A stretch of 64,000 nucleotides of DNA from Ctenosaura bakeri (GCA_948474755.1 CAOLHI010000416.1:372001-436000), one strand, 5' to 3'; shown: positions 1 through 9,501, counted from the first letter of the stretch. A program made the numbers and translations. The notes: generated by a model not told the origin, from the sequence alone.

Positions 1-835
1 CTTCCCTTTTTGTCTTCACATCTCACAGAACAATTAAGAAACAGAGGTTAAAGTTGTATTTCCCACTCGAAAATACAACTTTAAGCTCTGTTCTCACAAG
101 ATGGAATATCTTCCATCTGTGGGGTCATGAACATCATTTCAACACATAGTTGAGCCCCGGTGTATCTCATTTATACATAAAGCAGCCCAATCAATTTCTT
201 GCATATATACTCAGAAGTAAGTTCCTTTATGTTCACTGAGGTTTACTCCTTTGCATGGGTGTTTAGGATTTTAGCTTAAATCATAGCACATGAAATAAAT
301 CATTCATTCATTTTGAAGGGAACACATACACAAACACTGCAAAACAGCAAGTATATCAAAAGCTTTTTTAAACCAGCAGTAGCATTCTAGTTGCATGGAG
401 TCTGTGTATTTTTTTTAAAAAAAATTCTTTTCCTAAACTTGAATGAACTATTTATTAATTATTATTTATTTATTTTATGCTATACTGTGCTATACCATTA
501 GTTCTATGTCAAATGCAGTGGCGGAGCATGGAAGGGGGGGCAGGAGGGGTCTGTGGCTACGCTGCATTGAGGGCATGGCTACAGGCTGGGTCACCCCAAA
601 AACATTGCCGCCCGGGGCCGACCGCCCCATCATCTCCCTGTCCCTATGTGACTGGCAAAATGCACACCATAGATAAAGGCAAGGATTTGATACAAATAAA
701 TAATATTTTGATAGTGCTATTTTCAGTATCATGGCTCAGTCCTAGAACTGTGACATGATAACATTTGTTAACATGCAAATTATGTATCTCAGGAATATGT
801 CTGCAATGAAGGATAGCACCTACAACCAGGAAATA

Positions 836-923
836 TGTGGCCCTCCAGATGTTGTTGAACTACAGCTCCTGTTGTCCCTCACCATTGGCTAGGGATGATG
901 GAAGTTATAGTTTTAGGGCCACA
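836..923. repeat. Short foldback repeat (TGGCCCTCCAGATGTTGTTG type)
   Basis: The left end reads GGCCCTCCAGATGTTGTTG and the right end AGGGCCACA, so the ends are roughly inverted copies around an ACTACAGCTCC / GGAAGTTATAG core. Diverged relatives lie at 3950-4050 and 18373-18484. It is a small nonautonomous DNA element whose superfamily I cannot fix. Confidence 0.55.
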
Positions 924-1150
924 CTTTCCCTTCCCTATTCTACAGCCTGAGGTTGCTCCTGCTTGACTGTTGGTATGTTGGAGCTGAAGATTAGTTTGGA
1001 GGAAAAAAATGGAAGCAACACATTTGAATGTCTGTATTTGAATTTCTCCCTTTGGCACTTAAAATGGAAGGCCTTTGTGCTGCCATTCAGACCATAATAG
1101 TAAAGAGGTCCTGGGCTAGAGTTTTGTTGTTATCTGTAATACCATGGCAC

Positions 1151-1380
1151 CTATGTGTGTGTATGTGCCTTTAGGTTGCCTGTCAACTTAGGGCAATGCC
1201 ATGAATTTCATAGAGTTTTCTTAGACAAGGAATACTCAGAGGTGAATTTGCCAGTTCCTTCATCTGATACATAGCGTACAGTATCTTTTGTTGGCAGTCT
1301 CCTGTCCAAGCACTAATTTTGGCTGACCCTGCTTAGCTTCCAGGATCAAAAAGGACCTTGTGCCTTTAGGGTATTTATGC
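1151..1380 (-). mobile_element. 5S rRNA-derived SINE (minus strand)
   Basis: Bases 1285-1345 read GTTGGCAGTCTCCTGTCCAA, then CTGCTTAGCTTCCAGGATC. This is the reverse complement of the internal promoter half of 5S rRNA (compare GAAGCTAAGCAGGGTC and TAGTACTTGGATGGGAGACC in the canonical gene). The flank toward 1151 resembles the body and tail of squamate 5S SINEs (GCCTGTCAACTTAGGGCAAT, CAGAGGTGAATTTGCCAGTTCC). It is diverged and presumably dead. Confidence 0.75.
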
Positions 1381-2894
1381 CTCCATAGTCCATAGTCATT
1401 CCATGAGAAAGACTGTAGTGACATCTAGTGGAGTGCATGCTAAAGTGTTGCAAATACTGCTCACATGTAGATTGGCTCTCATTCCTTTCATGGTACATAA
1501 AATTATTAACAATTTTCACACAGAGAACTTAGCTGTGGTTCAGTTATACATGTGCTGAGAAACTCTGGATTGGATTCCTGCAATTCTCTCAATCTGGGGT
1601 TGCCTTTGAAGGCTATTTAGAAACCATTGTTGGTACAGAATAGTGGATACATTCAGATATTGCAGCAAGCCAATGAGGATTCTGCTTGGAATTGCTTCCT
1701 GCCAGTATTGCTCAGAGCAATACAATATGCTTGGCTATCCTTTGGCAATGGGATGTATCCCAGGGGAAACCCTTCTAAGTCTCATTAATTTCAACAACAG
1801 GGAACTAAGGAAGTTCCCTTGGCTTATTTCAAGCAGTATTGACAAGAGTATGATTCCATAGCTCTTTAGCTTTTTGATGGTAGCACAGTGTTTATCTTTC
1901 CTTGTGGACAGAACATGTCTTGATACTGAAAAAATGGGACAACCCTAGCTTGCAGAAAGGGTCTGCACATTCTCAAGGTGTGTCCAGTTTGGAGGCTATA
2001 AGTCAATGGCATTGATCTACATAGACTGGGCTATTTATGCATGCAGATACACCATGGTATGGATGCAGTAATGCACCTATGTGGTGGAGGGAATTCCCAC
2101 ATCCTTTGCTTCTGGCATTGCTGTTCTGAATGGCAGTGATCTCACTTCTCATTTCAATTAACAGATCAGCCTGGGGCAATTCTGACAGCAGCTCATCACC
2201 AAGGACCACACAGAAAGGACTATCACTACACACCTTTGCATCTCTGAAACATGTTAGAGTAAGATATAGCAATGCAGTGTGTCTGGTGGTTCCCACATCG
2301 ATGGATCAGTGAATTCACTCTAGGTCTTGACCTGAACTTTAACAGAGTTAGTCAGCATGCTAAATCTGATTTGGGAATTAGGATCAGCTTCTTGAAAGTT
2401 CAGACTAAGGCCCTTTCCAAACCCTATCTGATCCTGGCAGTGTCCTGCAGGGATCTCAACAGCGGTTCTCCCAGTAGGGAAGTGCAACAGGAGCACTCTC
2501 CTCTGCAATGGCTGCCTGCGGGAATGCAGGAGGCATGATGGTCATGCCTCTTGTTTCCACAGTGCAGCCCAGTACTGTCCCAGGCTGCACTTGGGGCAGG
2601 AAGCACAGCCATTGTGCTTCCTGAGGTCTGCAGCTCAGGTCAGTGTGGTTGGGTGATGGGAGGGTGGCGCAATCACTGGTCATTGACGGGCATAACCTGA
2701 TTTGCATTGCAATCACACCCTCTGGGGACAGGAGAAAGACGGGACCCAAACAATGTCATGCAGAACCGTCATCCAGGTCCTGTCCTTCACCCATCCCCAA
2801 GGTGGGATGATAACATCCTGCGGAAAGGACCTAAAACTTGGATTCACCACCCTGTCATTACTGCCTCTGTAGCAATGTAAGTAATGGCTTTAGA

Positions 2895-3085
2895 CCAAGA
2901 CCAGCCCATTGGTCCATCTAGTTCATTGTAATGGCTATACTGACTGACAACAGCACTTCATTTCACACAAGGATCTTTCCCAATCCTTAGGGATACCACA
3001 GGGTTAAACATGGGACTTTCTGCATGCAAAACAAGTGATCTACCACCAAACCATTGTGTTCCTCTAGTAAGTGAAGATAAGTGAT
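2895..3085 (-). mobile_element. tRNA-derived SINE (minus strand)
   Basis: On the minus strand the head carries a degraded tRNA-like box B, and TTTCTGCATGCAAAACAAGTGATCTACCACC is a decayed reverse complement of the GGTAGATC-TGCTTTGCATGCAGAAGG type head common in reptile genomes. The tail toward 2895 reads TTGGTCCATCTAGTTCA. Related copies are at 10905-11135 (minus) and 33310-33480 (plus). Confidence 0.55.
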
Positions 3086-3099
3086 CAACCATAGCTGAG

Positions 3100-3312
3100 T
3101 TAATTGTCCTAAATACTCTGAAGGCACCAGATTCCATCTGATGTTGGAAGCTAAACATGGTCAGCCCTTATTAGTACTTTAACAAGAGACTACCAAGGAA
3201 TATCAGGTACTGTAGGCTAAATTTCAGAGCAAGGCAATGCTAAACCACCTCTGAGCATTGTTTGCCTAAGAAAATCTTATGAAATCCATGGGAGACTTGA
3301 AGGCTTACATGT
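3100..3312 (+). mobile_element. 5S rRNA-derived SINE (plus strand)
   Basis: Bases about 3121-3215 align by eye with the 3' two thirds of 5S rRNA: the landmarks GATGTTGGAAGCTAAACATGG, TTAGTACTTT, GGAATATCAGGTACTGTAGG correspond to GATCTCGGAAGCTAAGCAGG, TTAGTACTTGG and GGAATACCGGGTGCTGTAGG. The tail TGCCTAAGAAAATCTTATGAAA is the reverse complement of the body seen in the minus-strand copy at 1151-1380. It is a SINE, not a functional 5S gene. Confidence 0.8.
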
Positions 3313-3590
3313 GCATGCATGAAAACACAGAAAGAATAATTGAAAGAAAGAAGGCTGCATCTGATTCCAGGCTCATCATTCCTTCACTCACCTCCCAGTT
3401 CACCTGGCTGCTGTTATGAAGACGAGGGGAACATGTGGTTCTCCAGGTATCAGACCGTAATTTCCATCTTCTTGCTACTGCTTGAATGCTCTCTGGGTTG
3501 AGCCACTGCCATTTAATTATATAGCAGTCTAAGAGAAAGAAATATTATATGTAAAACAGTCTTTTAAAAAAAATCTCCCTTTCTTTTCAG

Positions 3591-3698
3591 GACACAAACA
3601 TTGCTCCATTTACAGCTGGATCACATCAAGTGTTCATAAAGTTCCATGCCGAGTATGTAACCCTACCTTCAAGATTTAGGCTAACCTGGAGCAGCTAA
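3591..3698 (+). CDS. CUBN: Cubilin, terminal coding exon (partial gene)
   Basis: A polypyrimidine tract and acceptor TTTCTTTTCAG ends at 3590. The frame that follows gives 35 residues and a TAA at 3696-3698. It starts [18 protein letters not shown] and ends [10 protein letters not shown], which matches the last beta strands of a CUB domain (aromatic-x-hydrophobic-x-W close). Cubilin is the large peripheral endocytic receptor of 27 CUB domains that with amnionless takes up intrinsic factor-cobalamin, albumin and other ligands in kidney and ileum; it ends with CUB27. The same-strand RSU1 promoter about 5 kb downstream agrees with the CUBN-RSU1 order I recall from mammals. No earlier exon is in the window. 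Without a database search, another CUB protein cannot be excluded, but synteny makes CUBN much the best choice. Confidence 0.78.
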   Translation, partial: DTNIAPFTAGSHQVFIKFHAEYVTLPSRFRLTWSS

Positions 3699-3805
3699 AA
3701 TATGTCTCCTGTGGAAAATACCTTTACTCAGCACTTTTCAATACTGAATATGCTTCAGACAATATGATTATGTGTGTGATGACAATAAAATTATTTGTGG
3801 AGGGA
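3699..3805 (+). other. CUBN: Putative CUBN 3' UTR with poly(A) signal
   Basis: An AATAAA hexamer sits at 3784-3789, 86 bases after the stop codon, and is followed by a G/T-rich stretch (TTTGTGGAGG, then GTTGTTG) within 40 bases, as expected of a cleavage site. A second AATAAA near 4247 is a weaker alternative. The 3' end is inferred, not proven. Confidence 0.5.
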
Positions 3806-3949
3806 ATGCAGTTGTTGAAAATGAAGAATTATTTCAAAGAAATTTGAGCTCCTTTTTTAAAAAAGAAAATTATATTAAAGCAATAATTGCTAAATGTGCA
3901 TACACAACATTGAAACTGTACTCCAAAAACTCTTCTGTGGAGAACAGAG

Positions 3950-4050
3950 ATGGGGCCTTCCAGATGTTGTTGGACTTTAATTCCCATCATCCTTCTCCAT
4001 TTGTAGTGCTGGTTTGGGATGATGAGATTTGCAGCATCTGGTCATATGTT
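3950..4050. repeat. Diverged copy of the short foldback repeat
   Basis: GGGGCCTTCCAGATGTTGTT at the left and GCAGCATCTGGTCATATG at the right repeat the pattern at 836-923 with more decay. Confidence 0.45.
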
Positions 4051-4364
4051 CCATGTCACTGATACAGATAAATCAAAGCAATATATATGTAGCAACTTAC
4101 ATTTCAACAGTCCACTTGAAGTAAAACAATTATAATCCTATCAACTACCAATCTTGTTGGATTTAGAATGTGATACTCTTCCAGGATACATAAATTTAGA
4201 AGGAGACCTCCATTTGAATCATGCCAGAAGTTCAGGACTGTTCCCAAAATAAAAGATGCTGATTATATTAACAATTTGGGGTCAAATCTGGAAAATACGT
4301 TTGGCTCAGCTAGAACCACTACACCCTAACAGATATGAGAATGAGACAAAGCCATTGGTTTTAA

Positions 4365-4397
<33 letters not shown>
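4365..4397. repeat. (TA)n(CA)n microsatellite
   Basis: A pure AT run passes directly into an uninterrupted AC run. Confidence 0.95.
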
Positions 4398-5150
4398 TAC
4401 ACGGAATAGGTGATAAATGGATGCTGCAGGTATTTCATTGTGAAGAAAGCTCATCTCCTTCACTCTCATGGTGGTCCCCAAATCCACAGGAGGATGCTTT
4501 AGTGAGGCTACCATATCTCTGAAAAATATGTATACATTTCCCCATTCTAACATGAGCTCAAAGGTGTGTGGCTGCAAGCAGGGACTTATATAGATTGCCT
4601 AAACAGCTAGGCAAAGAAAACTCTTATGCATAGGAGAAACTTCCAGCAAGTTCCTCCCTCCTTTTAGAAGCTTTGAGAATAGAGAGGACTATGGCAAATT
4701 CTTCACCTGCTGCCACTCCATTGTGTCTCATAGCCAAGCCAAGGAGATAAGTTAAAAAGCCCACTAGTTTCCTATAAGAAATTGTGTGATCTCATCTCCT
4801 TCACATGTGGCATATCATGCCAGGTGAATAAGTTTAGTGAGGCAAAGCTGTGGTGGCTATTCTATGTGCAAAGTAACCCTTTCCTGCATGCTCTAAGCTG
4901 TGTGATTAACACTCTGTGAATGGCGCAGATACCCACAACAATCCCTCCCATGACGAAAACTGCCATGTCCACTTGTACAAATTTAGTTAGTACCACTGAA
5001 CAAGAATGCTTAACTAAAAGGGTTCAAACATGTAGCTACAGGATCTTATATTCTCCAATATTTCACAGATGAAAACTGGGACATGTGTGGCCGAGCAACA
5101 TCAAAGTGTAGTCAAGATGACAAAAGTGATTAATGAGGAAGAACATACAA

Positions 5151-5208
5151 GCTAGGAGAGGCTGCAGTAGTTTGCTTTTGCTAGGAGAGGCTGCAGTAGT
5201 TTGCTTTT
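5151..5208. repeat. Perfect 29-bp tandem duplication
   Basis: The unit begins GCTAGGAGAGGCTGCAGTAG and ends TTTGCTTTT. It occurs twice head to tail with no mismatch (5151-5179 and 5180-5208), so the duplication is recent or the result of an assembly artefact. Confidence 0.95.
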
Positions 5209-6611
5209 GCCTACAGGAAAAATTCCATCCCCTCTGCTCCTCTCCCCGTCACTGAATTGAGTACAAACTACTTTTGCATTTTGAACTTGGTTTACATCAA
5301 TCAAAGTAAACAAAGGGGGAAAGTGGGAAGAGGAAAGAGAAACTGGGACATTTTAAAAACCACTTAAAAATGGTATGACAGAATTAATCAGGAGTGTCCC
5401 TACCCAACTGAGCCAGTTGGAGAGTATGGGATATTTTTCATGTATTTTACTCTTGGAAATATGGATTAGCCTGAGGCCTCTACAATTTGCAACTATGTAA
5501 GCCAAATACATCTACCAACTACAGGATATATTCTTCAAACTTCTTGGCAAATTTCCTTGATATCTTTTCAGGACTGTTCAGGTAGCAAAAACATACCTAT
5601 TGAGATGCTGATGGTTTTCCTGGCTGTGAGGCAATGAATATGCTCTGAGTTTTAGTCCAAACTTTAAAGGGGCTATCTAAGCTGCTGAATCTACACCAAA
5701 AAGGATGATATTTAGATATATCAATTAAAAATATGCTTAGGTGAGACTGGTTACATTGGAGTACTCCTTTAACATTCAGACTAAAACCCAGAACAGATTC
5801 ATCCCCTTTTTGATACGGAAGCTACTGGCTATTGCCACTACCACCACTGATCAATAAGCCATCCTGCACAACCAGCGGTTTGTTTTGGAAGGTCACAAGT
5901 TGTGTAGGTTTGAATCTGTCCACAGTAGAAACACTTCTCAAGAGAATCCACTCATCAGTTTCCCTTTTCCCAGATCCTTTGAAGATGCCAGCCACATATG
6001 CAGGCAAAACATCAGGAGAAAATACTAACAGAACACTGCCTCAAAGCCCAGAAAACCCACAACAACCTAAAATTTCCCTTTTGTTCCATACCCTGACCAT
6101 TGATTATTCCACTGATGTCCAATTTCCTTGAGCTGGTGGATGAAACTCTTCTTGACTGAGAACAGTAGATGATGGGATGCTCTCTGTTCTGTGCTGATAC
6201 CATTTTTAAAAAGAGACTAAAAAACACTTGGCAGATATTCTTGCCTTCGGACAGGGAATGTACCCTATTCTCTCCTTTCTTGTAAATAAAAAGGAAATTC
6301 AGAAGACAAAATGGGAAAAGAGAAATAGTATTTTATATAGTCTAATTAAAAGATAAAAATAGCATATAGGTTTTTAATGTACAAAAGGTTAAAAGAGAAC
6401 ATGAGCAAGTTTGGCAAGTTAAAATACAAATACAAAATGTATCAAAATATAATACAATACCACAATGAAGCAGGATATGATACAAACTGCAGCAAGAGCA
6501 AATCAGAAGGTGAGTGTTCACCAAGAGAATGCTACTCTTATAGAGCCTTTACAACTGCTTCCAATAACAGTGGCAGGTGAAGGTCCTCTATAACACCAAT
6601 AGACCTATTAA

Positions 6612-6985
6612 TTAGTCTACAGAAGAGAAGGTTAAGAGGGGACATGATAGACATGTTTAAATATTTGAAGGGATGCCACGTAGAGGAGGGAGAGAGCTTG
6701 TTTTCTGCTGCTCCAGAGACCAGGACAAGGAGCAATGGATTCAAGCTGCAGGAAAGGAGATTCCACCTGAACCTCAGGAAGAACTTTCTGACAGTCAGGG
6801 CTGTCCATCAGTGGAATCTGCTGCCTCGGAGTGCAGTGGAGTCTCCTTCCTTGGAGGTTTTTAAGCGGAGGCTGGATGGCCATCTGTCGGGAGTGCTTTG
6901 AGGGTGTTCCTGCATGGCAGGGGGTTGGACTGGATGGGCCCTGGGGTCTCTTCCAACTCTACATTTCTATGATTCTATGATTCTA
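6612..6985 (+). mobile_element. CR1 LINE, 3' fragment
   Basis: Bases 6644-6901 keep an 85-codon open frame that is the C-terminal end of a CR1-type reverse transcriptase ORF: it contains MFKYLKGCHVEEGESLF, RKNFLTVRAVHQWN, LPRSAVESPSLEVFKRRLDG and then a stop. The 3' UTR (TGGACTGGATGGGCCCTGGG) ends with the ATTCTATG-type octamer repeats at 6966-6985 that mark CR1 3' ends. It is truncated at the 5' end and lacks the catalytic palm and endonuclease, so it cannot move itself. Confidence 0.85.
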
Positions 6986-7622
6986 ACCCCATAATGACTA
7001 AAGTTGTAAGTCTTGTCAGTTCCAACATCCTTTGCTGTTGCCAAACTAAGCAGTACATTGGACTAGATGACTTCCAAGATTGCTTCCAAGTTCAAAATTC
7101 TGTAATTTTAAATAAGCTTAATGGTTGTTCCTGTATGTCTGTCCAGAGTGTCAACTCAAGTCCAGCCACTGAGGTAAATGAAAATTGAACTTTATTGAGG
7201 AACATAACTCACAAAGGAGATAAAGAATGGCAAGATGAGTGAAGTGACGAGTTAAAAAGAAGGATTTTAAGAAAATATGTACTAAAATGTTAAGGTTACT
7301 TAATAGAATATCCAGTATATAAGGACCTGGATTGAAGGTTGTTAAAAGACAAATGTTGTAGTACGTAAACAACTGGTAACATTTATGTTAATACTAAGAT
7401 TTGAAGTAGAAGTGTAGGAGGATAAGAAAATGCAGTAAACTTTCATGTGTGTAGATAAAAATATGGAGAAACTGTTTTTCAATATTTGTTTTGTATTAAA
7501 ATAATATACAAAAATGATAAATAAATAAAAGATGCAGGACAAGACCCTTCAGACACCAGAAAGCAGCAAAAACAACTTTTAGGAGAATAAAGCCAGAGAA
7601 CTGTAAGGGACAACCAAACAGA

Positions 7623-7800
7623 GGCCATTTCCACACTAGCCTTATAGCGTGATGATTCCACTTTGAACATCCTCTGGAATCCTGGGGTTTGCAGTTTCGG
7701 GAGGGGAAGACCGGCCCCTCCCGAAACTGCAAACCCCAGGATTCCAGAGGATGTTGAAAGTGGAATCATCGCGCTATAACAGGCTAGTGCGGCAATGGCC
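7623..7800. mobile_element. Palindromic MITE, copy A
   Basis: The element starts GGCCATTTCCACAC and ends GTGCGGCAATGGCC. The arms are inverted copies with a short unmatched centre (AAGACC) and a two-base loss in the left arm. It is flanked by AGA at 7620-7622 and AGA at 7801-7803, a 3-bp target duplication. Three-base duplications with termini starting GG fit the PIF/Harbinger superfamily; that placement is inference, since no transposase is present. Confidence 0.85.
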
Positions 7801-8103
7801 AGAGATAAAAAGAATCAGGATTGATCACAGCTCTTTATAGAAGAAACTTATAACTACACTTGAGTGGAGAACTCTTGTGGGGCAGCAATTCCCTTATTTT
7901 GCCCCCCCCTTGCTACAGGCCTAATGGAGAGCAGTGGCCTGGCAGTTACTAGTAGGAAATACACAGAAGATGCATCAGCTAATTTAGTGGTTCTCAACCT
8001 TTGGTAAGCCAGGGGGTTTAGACTTCAACTTTCAGAACCCTCAGCTACCATGACCAACGAGCAGGAAGTCTGGAAGCTGAAGTAGAACATCTGAAGAACA
8101 TCA

Positions 8104-8304
8104 GGCTATTTCCACACTACACTGTTATAGTGTTATTATTCCATTTTCAACATCCTGTGGAATCCTGAGGTTTGCAGTTTAGGGAGGGGGATTTAGAATT
8201 CTCATCCAGACAGCATTTGGGCCTCAGCAAACTAAAAACCCAGAATTCCATAAGATGTTGACAGTAGTATAATAACCCCACAACAGTGTAGTGCGGAAAT
8301 GGCC
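8104..8304. mobile_element. Palindromic MITE, copy B (diverged)
   Basis: Starts GGCTATTTCCACAC and ends GTGCGGAAATGGCC. The inner arms are much decayed and the centre (8190-8245) is no longer palindromic. No matching 3-bp flank is seen. It is the oldest-looking copy of the family. Confidence 0.65.
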
Positions 8305-8312
8305 AAGGCTGA

Positions 8313-8492
8313 GGCTGTTTCCGCACTAGCCTGTTATAGCGCGATGGTTCCACTTTCAACCTCCTCTGGAATCCTGGGGTTTGCAGTTTCGGGAGGGGCC
8401 GGCCGGCCCCTCCCGAAACTGCAAACCCCAGGATTCCAGAGGAGGTTGAAAGTGGAACCATCGCGCTATAACAGACTCGTGCGGAAATGGCT
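8313..8492. mobile_element. Palindromic MITE, copy C
   Basis: A 180-bp inverted repeat with no spacer: 90-base arms meet at GGCCGG/CCGGCC (8402/8403). I count about five arm-to-arm mismatches, all near the outer ends. It is flanked by TGA at 8310-8312 and TGA at 8493-8495. It ends about 50-100 bases before the RSU1 CpG island. Confidence 0.9.
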
Positions 8493-8539
8493 TGAGAAAC
8501 ACTGAGGTAACTTATAGCCCTGCCTTAGTCCTTTCTTTG

Positions 8540-9240
8540 CTCTCCATTTCAGGCACCACCAAGAACTTCTCCACCACCACCTGGCTCGAGAGATCAGTGA
8601 AGCAGACAAGAAACCCTGCCCGGCCTTTAGATTCTCTGCCGATGAAAACAAAGTACCCCCACCAACTAGCCCATCATCCACTGAGCTCGGGCTACTGCTC
8701 GCCCAAAGTTCCCAACGCAACTATACCACCACTCCCCCCCTGCGACCGCCTGAGCTGCCATAGTACAGCCTTGCCTTATCCGAAGTCTATTGGCTCGCTC
8801 TTGAGACTCCCAGCCAATAGTAGCCGGGCAGAGGTGGAGCTTTCTCTTGGATTGGATAGCCGCCGGCTGCACATTCCGAACTGCGGGCGGAGCCGCGGCT
8901 CCCCCGAGCGATTCGCCTTACTTGGAGAGGAGCGCCTGGTCCTGCCGCGCGTGCGCACTGGAGGGAGACGTCGACGGCCGGGAGGCGGCAGCTTTGGCAG
9001 GGTGGTGCTGAGGAGAAGTCTGGAGTTGCTCTGAGGCAGCGCCCCGGTCCCGTCGCTCGCTGTTGACGGTGAGTTCCTGCGTCGCCCCTCTAGTCTTTGG
9101 GGCTTGGAGGTGCCTCAGAGAGGCTCTCTCGTCCTTCCCCTTTCCAGCTTCTAGCTGAGGGGCGGCGGCGGCGGCGGGTCCTCAGTCCTTCCTTCCCTCT
9201 TCCTGCAAACAGTAGCCTGTGACCGTCTGGAGTAACCGCC
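8540..9240 (+). promoter_or_regulatory. RSU1: RSU1 CpG-island promoter
   Basis: Composition changes sharply from AT-rich flank to CpG-rich sequence, strongest at about 8830-9180 (GCGGGCGGAGCCGCGG, CGTCGACGGCCGGGAGG, GGCGGCGGCGGCGG). Three CCAAT boxes lie upstream of the likely start: ATTGG at 8789-8793, CCAAT at 8814-8818 and ATTGG at 8851-8855. A GC box GGGCGG is at 8885-8890. There is no clear TATA box, as usual for a housekeeping gene. Transcription probably starts at about 8880-9000; the exact point is not visible. Palindromic transposons flank it on both sides. Confidence 0.8.
8900..9068 (+). other. RSU1: RSU1 noncoding exon 1 (start approximate)
   Basis: The donor is ACG|GTGAGT, with the exon ending at 9068. 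No start codon in the region is in frame with a spliced RSU1 reading frame, and the coding start lies in the next exon, so this is 5' UTR. The 5' boundary is a guess from the CpG island and CCAAT-box positions. Confidence 0.65.
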
Positions 9241-9321
9241 CCGCCCCAGGAAGAAGTTGTGACCCATTGAAAGCAGTCTCGCTATTTAAGAAACGAACCG
9301 GAACGAGGCCCTGATGACTTT

Positions 9322-9501
9322 GGCCATTTCCGCACTAGCCTGTTATAGCGCGATGATTCCACTTTCAACCTCCTCTGGCATCCTGGGGTTTGCAGTTTCG
9401 GGAGGGGCCGGCCGGCCCCTCCCGAAACTGCAAACCCCAGGATGCCAGAGGAGGTTGAAAGTGGAATCATCGCGCTATAACAGGCTAGTGCGGAAATGGC
9501 C
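9322..9501. mobile_element. Palindromic MITE, copy D: perfect 180-bp palindrome
   Basis: The left 90 bases (from GGCCATTTCCGCACTAG) and the right 90 bases (to TGCGGAAATGGCC) are exact reverse complements by my base-by-base reading, with the axis between 9411 and 9412 and no spacer. It is flanked by TTT on both sides (9319-9321, 9502-9504). It lies 253 bases inside intron 1 of RSU1 and so should be transcribed with the pre-mRNA, where it could fold into a 90-bp hairpin. Confidence 0.93.

Larger units (their letters stand above)
1..3590 (+). other. CUBN: CUBN intron (partial), repeat-bearing
   Basis: I found no exon in this stretch: no conserved CUB-domain reading frame bounded by splice sites is visible. 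It holds a GC-rich patch of unknown origin at about 515-655, a small foldback repeat near 836-923, a 5S-derived SINE on the minus strand near 1151-1380, a tRNA-type SINE on the minus strand near 2895-3085 and a 5S-derived SINE on the plus strand near 3100-3312. The rest looks unique. Assignment to a CUBN intron rests on the downstream terminal exon; the penultimate exon must lie before base 1. Confidence 0.6.
3806..8500. other. Intergenic region between CUBN and RSU1
   Basis: No exon is supported here. Contents: a diverged foldback repeat at 3950-4050, a TA/CA microsatellite at 4365-4397, a perfect 29-bp tandem duplication at 5151-5208, a CR1 3' end at 6612-6985, a hAT-like element at 7985-8504 and palindromic elements at 7623-7800, 8104-8304 and 8313-8492. 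About 4400-6600 otherwise looks unique, with no open frame that resembles a protein. Confidence 0.6.
7985..8504. mobile_element. hAT-like MITE interrupted by palindromic copies B and C
   Basis: The left end reads AGTGGTTCTCAACCTTTGG and the right end TTGAGAAACACTG, a degraded inverted pair of the hAT type. The adjoining 8 bases, AGCTAATT at 7977-7984 and AGGTAACT at 8505-8512, agree at 6 of 8 positions, consistent with an old 8-bp target duplication. Between the ends sit two palindromic elements (8104-8304 and 8313-8492), so those inserted later. Confidence 0.5.

Noticed and set aside
3121..3215. Possible 5S rRNA gene
   Set aside because: Only the 3' two thirds is recognisable, with many changes, and it continues into a SINE body. 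No T-run terminator at the right place.
5822..6131. Opposed frames that might be an exon
   Set aside because: No splice-site pair, no domain, and coding on both strands is equally plausible, so chance.
8492..9034. 180-codon open frame across the CpG island
   Set aside because: Stops are rare by composition in GC-rich DNA, the frame runs from a transposon end into the promoter and first exon, and it is not in frame with RSU1. No recognisable domain.
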